DNA of 22,502 nt from CAYMYN01 sp964394665 (GTDB taxonomy: Bacteria; Planctomycetota; UBA1135; GCA-002686595). Positions 1 to 8,683 of this stretch are shown here, piece by piece; position 1 is the first letter of the stretch, and each line of letters begins with the position of its first letter. The stretch lies in contig CAYMYN010000051.1 in NCBI GenBank assembly GCA_964394665.1, positions 1 through 22,502 on the forward strand, read 5' to 3'. The position numbers and the translations under genes are program-made. The notes under the pieces are model-generated. The model worked only from the letters and a program-made list of their open reading frames with translations. It ran no database searches and was not told the origin of the DNA.

Positions 1-1
1 C

Positions 2-1468
<1,467 letters not shown>

Positions 1469-1518
1469 ATCCGGCGCAGGCGATCCGGTGGCCGGGCTCC
1501 GAGGCCGCCGGGTGAGGG

Positions 1519-1525
1519 TTATGCT
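1519..1525 (+). promoter_or_regulatory. Possible -10 element (TATGCT) upstream of rsfS
   Basis: A TATGCT hexamer (1520-1525) stands in otherwise G/C-only DNA 80 bases before the proposed rsfS start. No -35 box is evident. If real, transcription would begin near 1532, downstream of both upstream ATG candidates (1488 and 1521), which would rule them out. Confidence 0.3.
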
Positions 1526-1604
1526 GGGGCGGGCCGGCCTGCGGGCGGTCCGCCCCAGGTCGTTCCCAGGTTTCCATCAGAGCACGGGCAGGAGGATAGC
1601 TCCG

Positions 1605-1994
1605 ATCGAAGCGCAACAGCTTGCGGCCGCCGTCGCGCGGCTCGCCGACGAGAAGAAGGGCCAGGACATCCGGGTCTACGACGTGAGCGAGCAGCTCAAG
1701 GTCGCGGACTACTTCGTGATCGTGACCGGGCTCAACCGGCCGCACGTGAAGGCCATGCACCAGGATCTGCACGTGCGCCTCAAGGCCGCCGGGGAGACCT
1801 ACCGCAAGGCCGAGGGCGCCGACGTGTGCTGGTGGCTCGTGCTCGACTACGGGGACGTGGTCGTGCACCTGCTCCAGCCCGAGGCCCGCGAGTACTACGA
1901 CCTCGACCGCCTGTACGGGGACTGTGGGCAGCTCGACTGGCGCGCGGTCGAGGTCCCGGCCCTGCCCGCCGCCGCCCCCTCGGCCCCGGAGTGA
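1605..1994 (+). CDS. rsfS: Ribosomal silencing factor RsfS (Iojap/DUF143), apparent ATC start
   Basis: RsfS binds ribosomal protein uL14 and blocks joining of the subunits when nutrients are scarce. The protein has the family core: DEKKGQDIRVYDVSE, the strand VADYFVIVTGLNRPHVKA, and WWLVLDYGDVVVHLLQPEAREYYDL near the end (written here only as family landmarks). Start choice: the frame is open back to ATG 1488 and has another ATG at 1521, but the leader they would add (arginine/glycine-rich, 28-39 residues) does not belong to the family. A strong AGGAGG (1590-1595) lies 9 bases before ATC 1605. Starting there places the first residue exactly where RsfS proteins usually begin, 27 residues from the end of the DV block. 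Conventional gene callers will probably report 1488 or 1521. Product identity is firm; the start is inference. Confidence 0.9.
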   Translation: MEAQQLAAAVARLADEKKGQDIRVYDVSEQLKVADYFVIVTGLNRPHVKAMHQDLHVRLKAAGETYRKAEGADVCWWLVLDYGDVVVHLLQPEAREYYDLDRLYGDCGQLDWRAVEVPALPAAAPSAPE

Positions 1995-2154
1995 CGCGCG
2001 CGCCAGGGCCGCGGGGAACGCGCTTCCGGGTCCTGGGAGGGGTGATCCGGCGGGCCGGGGCACTTCGCGCTTTCCGAGGAGGCTGGAGCGGCGTAGTCAC
2101 CGATGACACCCTGTGAGGGGGAGGTCGGTGCCCGCGGCCACCCTCCCCGGCCGT

Positions 2155-2160
2155 GGAGGT
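2155..2160 (+). promoter_or_regulatory. Ribosome binding site deciding the start of the DUF255 gene
   Basis: GGAGGT lies 9 bases before ATG 2170 and favours this start over the upstream in-frame ATG at 2113, whose 19 extra residues (Arg/Gly/Pro-rich) do not resemble the family. Confidence 0.7.
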
Positions 2161-2169
2161 CCCCTGGAG

Positions 2170-3921
2170 ATGGACTGGCTCGACTGGAACGAAGAGGCCT
2201 TCGAGCGGGCGCGCGCCGAGCGCAAGCCCGTCTTCCTGTTCGTCAAGGCGGCCTGGTGCCGCTGGTGCCGCGAGCTGGAGGGGCGGGTGCTCATCGACGA
2301 GCGCATCCGCCGCGTGCTCGCCGAGCGCTTCGTGGCCGTGAGGGTCGACAAGGACCGCCGGCCCGACATCGACGCGCGTTACACCAAGGGCGGCTGGCCG
2401 ACCCTCGCCTATCTCGACGACACGGGCGAGGCCCTGGCGGCGGACAACTACCTCGAGGCCGACGAGCTCCTGCGGCGCCTCGAGTTGGTGAGCGAGTACT
2501 ACGCCACGCGCCCGGCCGAGATCGGCGCGCGCCTGGCGGGCCAGCGCGCCGCCGCCCGCGAGGAACCGCGCCCCGCCGCGCGCCGGGCCCTCGCGGCCCT
2601 GGGCGCGACGCGCGCCGAGCTCTCGCTCGAGATCGTCGAGCAGGTCGCGCGCACGGTGCTCGAGACCGCCGACCCGGTCTACGGCGGCTGGGGCACGCAG
2701 CACAAGTTCCCGCACCCCGAGGCGCTCGACTTCGCGCTCATCCGTTGGTCGCAGACGGGCGACGGCGCGATGCTCGAGCTCGTGCGGCGCACGCTGCGGC
2801 GCATGCGCGCGGGCGCCATCCACGACGCGGTCGAGGGCGGGTTCTACCGCTACGCCACGCAGCCCGACTGGAGCGTCCCGCACCACGAGAAGATGCTCGA
2901 CTCGAACGCCCAGCGGCTGTTCGTGTACCTCGAGGCCTACCAGGCCCTGGGCGAGGAGGCCTTCCGCGAGACGGCCGAGGGCGTGCTGCGTTGGATGGAG
3001 AACACCCTGCTCGACCGTTCGACGGGCGCCTTCCGCGGCAGCCAGGACGCCAGCTCGCCCTACGCCCACGCCGCGACCCGCGAGGCGCGCCTCGAGCACG
3101 CGGCGCCGCCGGTCGATCCGACGATCTTCAGCAACTGGAACGCGATGGCGGTCTCGGCGCTGCTGAAGGCCGACGTCGTGCTCGCCCGGCCAGAGCTCGG
3201 CGAGCAGGCCCTGCGCACCCTCGACTTCCTGCTCGAGGAACTCTTCGACGAGCGCTGGGGTATGTACCACTACTGGGACGGCGCGCCGCACCTGCCCGGC
3301 ATGTTGACCGACCAGGCCTACGTGCTGCGCGCGCTGATCGACGCGGTGCAGTACCGCAGCGAGAACCGCTACCTGGAGCGCGCCGAGGAACTCGCGCAGC
3401 TCGCGCTCGAACACCTGCGCACCGAAGGCGGGGCCTTCTTCGACACACTGTACGACCCCCGCGCGGCGGGCAGTCTGCGCCAGCGCAACCGCTCGATCCT
3501 CGAGAACTCGGTCATGGCCGAGGCCCTGCTACGGCTCTCGCACCTGGTCGACGAGCGCGCCTTCGAGGATGCCGCGCGCGAGGCCCTGGCCGCCTTCGTC
3601 GGCGACTACAAGCGCTACGGCCACTACGTCGCGGGCTACGCACGGGCCGTCGACCTGCTCTTCCACGCGCCGGTGCACGTCGTCGTGGTGGGCCCCAAGG
3701 GCGACCCGCGCACGCGCCGCCTGACCCTGGCCGCCCTACGCCCGTACGTCGCCAGCCGCGTGGTGCAGACGGTCGACCCCGAGCTCGACGGTGAGCTCCA
3801 CCGCCGCCTGCACCTGCCCCCCACCGGCAACGGTCCGCGCGCCTACGTGCAGCGCGGTCGCGAGAGCTACGCCGAGACCGACGACCCGGTGCGCCTCCCC
3901 GGCCTCATGGCGCGCACCTGA
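2170..3921 (+). CDS. Thioredoxin-fold DUF255 / YyaL-type protein
   Basis: A 583-residue protein of the YyaL/SPATA20 family: an N-terminal thioredoxin-like domain (residues about 1-110) followed by an alpha/alpha-barrel resembling glycoside hydrolases. The N-terminal CxxC is C30-R-W-C33 (AWCRWCRELE), where the family usually has WCHWCH. Family landmarks in the barrel are GGFYRYATQPDWSVPHHEKM followed by LDSNAQRL, and SQDASS. It is shorter than typical members (about 650-700 residues). The family's biochemical role is not settled; redox or sugar-related functions have been suggested. No signal peptide is visible, so it is probably cytoplasmic. Its stop faces the stop of the ABC permease gene, with only 9 bases between them. 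Confidence 0.9.
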   Translation: MDWLDWNEEAFERARAERKPVFLFVKAAWCRWCRELEGRVLIDERIRRVLAERFVAVRVDKDRRPDIDARYTKGGWPTLAYLDDTGEALAADNYLEADELLRRLELVSEYYATRPAEIGARLAGQRAAAREEPRPAARRALAALGATRAELSLEIVEQVARTVLETADPVYGGWGTQHKFPHPEALDFALIRWSQTGDGAMLELVRRTLRRMRAGAIHDAVEGGFYRYATQPDWSVPHHEKMLDSNAQRLFVYLEAYQALGEEAFRETAEGVLRWMENTLLDRSTGAFRGSQDASSPYAHAATREARLEHAAPPVDPTIFSNWNAMAVSALLKADVVLARPELGEQALRTLDFLLEELFDERWGMYHYWDGAPHLPGMLTDQAYVLRALIDAVQYRSENRYLERAEELAQLALEHLRTEGGAFFDTLYDPRAAGSLRQRNRSILENSVMAEALLRLSHLVDERAFEDAAREALAAFVGDYKRYGHYVAGYARAVDLLFHAPVHVVVVGPKGDPRTRRLTLAALRPYVASRVVQTVDPELDGELHRRLHLPPTGNGPRAYVQRGRESYAETDDPVRLPGLMART

Positions 3922-3932
3922 GTCGATCGACT
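3921..3932. terminator. 12-bp perfect palindrome joining two convergent stop codons
   Basis: AGTCGATCGACT is its own reverse complement and covers the last base of the plus-strand TGA (3919-3921) and two bases of the minus-strand stop (3931-3933). It may be a minimal shared transcription end, but it has no T tract and almost no loop. Confidence 0.3.
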
Positions 3933-5103
3933 AGCGCGAACGCAGGGCTTCGATCGGGCGCAATCGGGCCGCGCGCCAGGCGGGCAGCGCGCCGGCGACC
4001 AGGCCCAGGGCGACGGCGAAGGTGATGGCCGTCACGAGCACGGTCGGCGTCACGCGGAAGGCGAAGGCCACCTCGGTGAATGTGTTGGAGTTCATCGTCC
4101 CGGTCTCGATGCCGGAGATCGGCAACACGGCCAGGGCGCCGACCACGCCGCCCAGGAGCCCCAGGACCAGCGCCTCGAACAGGAACGAGAGGAAGATCGG
4201 CACGGGGCGAAAGCCGGTCGCGAGCAGGACGCCGATCTCGTGCGTGCGCGCGGCGAGGGCCGCCAGCATGGTGTTCGTGGCGGTGAACACCGCCGCCGTG
4301 CCGAGCACCAGCGCGAGCACCGTCCCCAGGCCGAGCAGGATGGCCGACAACACCGAGGTCTGGGCCTCGAGGTACTGCTTCTCGGTCAGGACCTTGGCCG
4401 GCACCTGGGGGTGCTCCACCATGCGCTCGGCCAGGGAAGCGACGTCGGTCCCCGGCCGCAGGCGCGCCACGACGCGCTGGAAGACCGGACGTTCGAGGGC
4501 CGCCATCAGGCGCTCGACGTCGCCCCAGATCTCCGAGGAGTAGGGCCCGTCGAGGGCGAAGGTGCCCACGATCCGGAAGGGCGTCGTGTTGAGCAGCAGC
4601 ACGTCGCCCACCTCCACGTCCTGGATGCGCCCGAGCAGCCGCTCGCCCACGATCAGCTCGTCCGCACCCGGTCGGAAGAGCTCGCCGGCGCGCAGGCGCA
4701 GGCCGTCGCCGTGCACGCGCAGGCTCTCGCTCTGCACGCCCCGGATCGGCACGTTGGTCTCGCCCCCGTCGGCCTTGCGCAGGCGCAGGGCGAGGTAGCT
4801 CTCGCCCGAAGCCAGCGGACGGCCGAGCTCGTCGAGCGCGATCTCGGGCAGGGCCTTCTTGAGCACGTCGACCTGCTCGCGGCGAATGCCGCTCTCGCCC
4901 TCGGAGGTCGCGCCCGGACGCAGGAACACGACCACGTCGTCGCGGCCGCTCTGGGTGAAGAGCGTGCGGAACCCCTGCTGCAACGCCAGCACGCCCGAGA
5001 GCACCGCGACCGTGGACGCGATGCTGAAGACCGTCAGGAAGGTCGCGCTGCGCCGCACGAGCAGGCTGCGCAGGTTGTAGGAGAGCGGGACGAGACCGGC
5101 CAT
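3931..5103 (-). CDS. ABC transporter permease, FtsX/MacB type (second permease)
   Basis: A 390-residue membrane protein with the four-helix FtsX/MacB layout: one helix near the N-terminus (about residues 17-40), a large extracytoplasmic MacB-like domain (about 45-255), then three helices in the C-terminal third. It ends in the typical LPAWRAARLRPIEALRS. ATG 5103 is preceded by GGGAGG with 9 bases of spacing. The longer frame up to 5217 lies inside purK and is ruled out. The gene begins 4 bases after the purK stop, so translation is probably coupled. It belongs to the export operon that starts at 10102. The substrate is unknown; such permeases work with an ATPase and a HlyD-type adaptor in lipoprotein, drug or peptide export. 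Confidence 0.93.
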   Translation of the reverse strand: MAGLVPLSYNLRSLLVRRSATFLTVFSIASTVAVLSGVLALQQGFRTLFTQSGRDDVVVFLRPGATSEGESGIRREQVDVLKKALPEIALDELGRPLASGESYLALRLRKADGGETNVPIRGVQSESLRVHGDGLRLRAGELFRPGADELIVGERLLGRIQDVEVGDVLLLNTTPFRIVGTFALDGPYSSEIWGDVERLMAALERPVFQRVVARLRPGTDVASLAERMVEHPQVPAKVLTEKQYLEAQTSVLSAILLGLGTVLALVLGTAAVFTATNTMLAALAARTHEIGVLLATGFRPVPIFLSFLFEALVLGLLGGVVGALAVLPISGIETGTMNSNTFTEVAFAFRVTPTVLVTAITFAVALGLVAGALPAWRAARLRPIEALRSR

Positions 5104-5107
5104 GGCA

Positions 5108-6250
5108 TCAAACCTCCCGAAGTGCGCCGAGGACCGGCGCCGCGCCCTCGCCGACGTCGAGCCCCAGCTCGGCCAACCCCCGCAGGCCGGCGCGGATCGC
5201 GCCCGGTTCCTCTCCACGCAACGTCACGTGGCCGAGCTTGCGCCCGGGCCGCGGCTGCTTGCCGTAGTCGTGCAGGTGCGCGCCGGGCACGGCGAGCAGC
5301 GATTCGCGCGCGGGCATCGTCCCGATGCAGTTGACCATCGCGCTCGCCCCCAGGGCCGCCGTCCAGCCCAGGGAGAGGCCGAGCACGGCGCGCAGGTGGT
5401 TCTCGAACTGGCTCGTCTGCGCACCCTCGATCGTCCAGTGGCCGGAGTTGTGCACGCGCGGCGCCATCTCGTTCGCGAGCAGGGTCCCGCCCACGTCGAA
5501 CAGCTCGAGGGCCAACACGCCGACGTACTCCAAGCGTTCGAAGAGGGCCGTCAGCATGGCCTCGGCCCTGGCCTGGGCGGGGTCGGCGGGGGCGGGCACC
5601 GAGAGCCGCAGGATGCCGCCGCGGTGCACGTTGCGGACGAGGGGGTAGAAAGCGCACTCGCCGCCGCGCGCGCGCGCGCCGAGGATCGAGACCTCGCGCT
5701 CGAAACGCACGAAGCCCTCGAGCACCAGCGGCCATTTCCCGAGTCGCTCCCAGGCCGGCCCGCAGTCCGCGGCCCGCTGGAGCAGGGCCTGGCCCTTGCC
5801 GTCGTAGCCGAGCGTGCGCGTCTTGAGCAGACAGGGAAAGCCCAGGCGCGCAGCCTCGCGCTCGAGCTCGGCGAAAGAATCCACCGGCGCGCAGGGCGCG
5901 CTCGGGATGCCGAGCTCGCCGAACAGGGTCTTCTCGCGCCAACGATCGCGCGAGATCGCCAGGGCCTCGGGGCTCGGGAACACCGGCACGCGCGCGGCGA
6001 GGAAGGCCGCGCTCTCGGCGGGCACGTTCTCGAACTCGTAGGTGACGACCTCGCTGCGCGCGGCGAGGCGCTCGAGCGACTCGCGGTCGTCGTAGGCACC
6101 GCACAGGTGCTCGCCCAGCTCCGCCGCGCAGGCGTCCGGCGCCGGGTCGAGGAACACGAAGCGCAGGCCCAGCGGCAGGCCGGCGAGCGCCAGCATGCGC
6201 GCGAGCTGCCCGCCCCCCACGACCCCGATGGTCCGCGCGCCCTCGCTCAC
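5108..6250 (-). CDS. purK: N5-carboxyaminoimidazole ribonucleotide synthase
   Basis: ATP-grasp enzyme of purine biosynthesis that carboxylates AIR to N5-CAIR, using ATP and bicarbonate. 380 residues, a normal family length. Visible landmarks are the N-terminal nucleotide-binding GVVGGGQLARML (about residues 9-20), TYEFENVPAE, the glycine-rich ATP loop TRTLGYDGKGQ, and the C-terminal ANEMAPRVHNSGHWTIEGA. The start is GTG 6250, which overlaps the purE stop by 4 bases (GTGA), so the two genes are translationally coupled. The stop lies 4 bases before the start of the permease gene, whose ribosome binding site is inside the end of purK. Confidence 0.96.
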   Translation of the reverse strand: MSEGARTIGVVGGGQLARMLALAGLPLGLRFVFLDPAPDACAAELGEHLCGAYDDRESLERLAARSEVVTYEFENVPAESAAFLAARVPVFPSPEALAISRDRWREKTLFGELGIPSAPCAPVDSFAELEREAARLGFPCLLKTRTLGYDGKGQALLQRAADCGPAWERLGKWPLVLEGFVRFEREVSILGARARGGECAFYPLVRNVHRGGILRLSVPAPADPAQARAEAMLTALFERLEYVGVLALELFDVGGTLLANEMAPRVHNSGHWTIEGAQTSQFENHLRAVLGLSLGWTAALGASAMVNCIGTMPARESLLAVPGAHLHDYGKQPRPGRKLGHVTLRGEEPGAIRAGLRGLAELGLDVGEGAAPVLGALREV

Positions 6251-6747
6251 GGGCCCTCCCGCGGATCGGGCCGGTCGAGGACCGCCTGGGTCTGGCGGCG
6301 GCGGTAGGCGTGCAGCGCGGCGCGGATCGTGGGCCGCGAGAGTCCGACGATGCTGGCGGCGAGCAAGGCGGCGTTGATCGCGCCCGCGCGACCGATGGCG
6401 AGCGTGCCCACCGGCACCCCGGCCGGCATCTGCACGATCGAGAGCAGGGAATCCATGCCGGAGAGGGCCTTCGACTCGACCGGCACGCCCAGCACGGGCA
6501 GGGCCGACTTGGCGGCCACCATGCCGGGCAGGTGCGCCGCGCCGCCCGCGCCGGCGACGATCACCTCGAGCCCGCGCGCCTCGGCGTTCCCGGCGTACTC
6601 GAACAGCAGGTCGGGGGTGCGGTGGGCCGAGACGACGCGCACCTCGTGGGGCACGCCGAGCTCGCCGAGCACGTCGGCGGCGTGTCGCAGCGTCTCCCAG
6701 TCGGAGACCGAACCCATGATCAGACCGACGAGGGGCGTTTCGCTCAT
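6247..6747 (-). CDS. purE: N5-carboxyaminoimidazole ribonucleotide mutase
   Basis: Converts N5-CAIR to CAIR, the step after PurK. At 166 residues it matches class I PurE. Family landmarks are GLIMGSVSDWETL at the start, VVSAHRTPD, AGAGGAAHLPGMVAA and PVESKALSGMDSLLS. ATG 6747 places the conserved block at the usual distance from the N-terminus. An upstream ATG at 6768 would add seven residues; neither has a clear ribosome binding site. The preceding permease gene stops 47 bases upstream, the largest gap in this operon, so purE could have its own promoter, but I see none. Confidence 0.96.
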   Translation of the reverse strand: MSETPLVGLIMGSVSDWETLRHAADVLGELGVPHEVRVVSAHRTPDLLFEYAGNAEARGLEVIVAGAGGAAHLPGMVAAKSALPVLGVPVESKALSGMDSLLSIVQMPAGVPVGTLAIGRAGAINAALLAASIVGLSRPTIRAALHAYRRRQTQAVLDRPDPREGP

Positions 6748-6794
6748 GCTAGGTGCGCCTGCGTGCATGGTGTGAGTCTCAGGATCCGCGCGGG

Positions 6795-7964
6795 TCAGAT
6801 CTCCAGCCTCAGGGTGTCGACGACCTTGGTGCGCGCCGCGCGCCAGGCGGGCAGGACGCCCGCCGCGATCCCCAGACCCAGGGACAGGCCCAGGGCCAGG
6901 AGTACGGTCTGGGTCCCGACCCCGTAGCCGGGGAACATCGCTCCCAGACCGCGCACGACGCCGGGCTCGCTGAGCTTGGCGAGCAACACGCCGGCTCCGC
7001 CCCCGACCGCGCAGACCAGGAGCGATTGGGCCAGCAGCACCGCGCCGACCGTGCGATCGGAGAAGCCCAAGGACTTCAGCACGCCCACGTCGCGCGCCTG
7101 CTCGCGGGCGGCCATCAGCATCGTGTTCAGCGCGGCCAGGAAGATCGCCAGCAGGATCCCGCTGCCCAGGGAGCCCAGGAAGAAGGGCACGTCGCCGACC
7201 ATCGAGACGAACTGTTGTTGGAACTCGGCCTCGGTCGTGGTCTGCACGCGCTGCGGGCCGTGCTCGAAGAGCGCGTCCACGTCGGCCATGACGCGCAGCG
7301 GGTCGCCGCCGCGCTCCAGGCGCAAGACGAAGACCCCCGCGCCCGAGGGGCCCTCGGCCGCGCCCTCGCGCAGGGCCTGGTCGAGGGTCTCGAAGTGGAA
7401 GTAGAGCGTGTTCTGGTCGACGTTGGCGCGCGTGGACTCGTACAGCCCGGCCACGCGGAAGAGCCACGGGTCGCCCTGCGGGCGCTGGAAGATCGTGCCC
7501 TGGATGGGCACCGTGTCCCCCACCTTCCAGCCGTACCGACTCGCCAAGTCGACGCCGACGAGGGCCGCGTCGCGGTTGCGCAGGAAGTCCTCGCGCGAGC
7601 CCTCGACCAGACGCACCTCGGGATAGATGGCGAGGAAGGACTCGGGGTCGACGCCGAACTGCGCGAAGAAGCCGCCGCGCTCGCGATAGATCCCGCCGAA
7701 CCACTGGAACTTGGTCACGTCCGAGACGCCATCGACCTGGCGGATCTTGCCCTCGTAGCCCAGGGGCAGGCTGACGAAGAGGCTGACGGCCGACTGCACG
7801 ATCAGCCGCTCGCTCGAGGCCGCCGCCACGCCCGCGTCCAGGGCGACCACCAGGCCGCGCAGCAGGATCAGGACGAAGACCGCCACCGACAACGAGGCCG
7901 TGGTCAGGGCCAGGCGCAGGCGGTGGCGCGTCAGGTTGCGCAGGACCAGGCGGAAGGGGAACAC
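6795..7964 (-). CDS. ABC transporter permease, FtsX/MacB type (first permease)
   Basis: A 389-residue membrane protein with one helix near residues 18-42, an extracytoplasmic domain to about 255, and three C-terminal helices. It ends with LPAWRAARTKVVDTLRLEI, the usual FtsX-type tail. The motif REQARDVGVLKSLGFSDRTV in the loop after the second helix contacts the ATPase in this family. The start is GTG 7964, only 4 bases after the ATPase stop, so the two are probably coupled. It is a paralogue of the permease at 3931-5103: the same fold but clearly diverged, so the transporter could be a heterodimer. Confidence 0.93.
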   Translation of the reverse strand: MFPFRLVLRNLTRHRLRLALTTASLSVAVFVLILLRGLVVALDAGVAAASSERLIVQSAVSLFVSLPLGYEGKIRQVDGVSDVTKFQWFGGIYRERGGFFAQFGVDPESFLAIYPEVRLVEGSREDFLRNRDAALVGVDLASRYGWKVGDTVPIQGTIFQRPQGDPWLFRVAGLYESTRANVDQNTLYFHFETLDQALREGAAEGPSGAGVFVLRLERGGDPLRVMADVDALFEHGPQRVQTTTEAEFQQQFVSMVGDVPFFLGSLGSGILLAIFLAALNTMLMAAREQARDVGVLKSLGFSDRTVGAVLLAQSLLVCAVGGGAGVLLAKLSEPGVVRGLGAMFPGYGVGTQTVLLALGLSLGLGIAAGVLPAWRAARTKVVDTLRLEI

Positions 7965-7968
7965 GGCT

Positions 7969-8652
7969 TCAGCGGGGCTCGGCGCCGAGCAACTCGAGCT
8001 TGCCCTTGTCGAGGTGGCGCAGGGTGCGGGCGCGCTCGGCGGCGCGCGGGTCGTGGGTGACGATCACGATCGTCTTGCCGAGCTCCTGGTTGAGCTTCTC
8101 GAGCAGCTCGAGCACCTGCTCGGCCGAGGCGCGGTCGAGGTCTCCGGTGGGCTCGTCGGCGAGCACGACCTTGGGGTCGCTGACGATCGCGCGCGCGATG
8201 GCGACCCGTTGTTCCTGACCGCCCGAGAGCTGGGACGGGCGGTGCTTGGCGCGGTCCGCGAGCCCCACCAGCTCCAACGCCCGCAGCGCGTGCTCGCGGC
8301 GTTGGCGCGCGGAGAGCGGGGTCAGGAGCAGCGGCAGGGCCACGTTCTCGTAGGCGCTGAGCACCGGGATCAGGTTGAAGCCCTGGAAGACGAAGCCGAT
8401 CGTCTCGGCGCGCCAGGCGGAGAGCTCGGCGCCCGTGAGGTCGGTGACGTCCGCGCCGGCCACGACCACGCGCCCCGCGTCGGGGCGATCGAGGCCGCCG
8501 ACCAGGTTGAGCAGGGTCGACTTGCCCGAGCCCGAGGGGCCCATCAGGGCGAAGAATCCGCCCGCCTCGATCTCGAGGTCGAGCCCGTCGAAGACGACCA
8601 GGGTCTCGCCCCCGCGCCGGTAGCTCTTGTGCACGCCCTCCAATCGGATCAT
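7969..8652 (-). CDS. ABC transporter ATP-binding protein (MacB/LolD type)
   Basis: A 227-residue cytoplasmic ATPase that powers the neighbouring permeases. All nucleotide-binding motifs are present: Walker A GPSGSGKST (38-46), Q-loop Q90, signature LSGGQ (142-146), Walker B VVLADEPTGD with D166 and E167, and H-loop H200. The residue after the signature is E (LSGGQEQRV) where most relatives have Q. ATG 8652 is preceded by GGGAGGT with 9 bases of spacing. The reading frame is open further upstream to 9453, but that stretch is the adaptor gene in another frame. It lies between the adaptor and the first permease, the classic order for a MacAB-like exporter. Confidence 0.96.
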   Translation of the reverse strand: MIRLEGVHKSYRRGGETLVVFDGLDLEIEAGGFFALMGPSGSGKSTLLNLVGGLDRPDAGRVVVAGADVTDLTGAELSAWRAETIGFVFQGFNLIPVLSAYENVALPLLLTPLSARQRREHALRALELVGLADRAKHRPSQLSGGQEQRVAIARAIVSDPKVVLADEPTGDLDRASAEQVLELLEKLNQELGKTIVIVTHDPRAAERARTLRHLDKGKLELLGAEPR

Positions 8653-8683
8653 CGCCGTCGCACCTCCCGTTCGTCGCTCCGCA

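Noticed and set aside
2113..2169. Upstream ATG 2113 as start of the DUF255 gene
   Set aside because: The added 19 residues are unlike the family, and GGAGGT is correctly spaced for ATG 2170.
5104..5217. N-terminal extension of the second permease to 5217
   Set aside because: It lies within purK, is not hydrophobic or family-like, and ATG 5103 has a good ribosome binding site.
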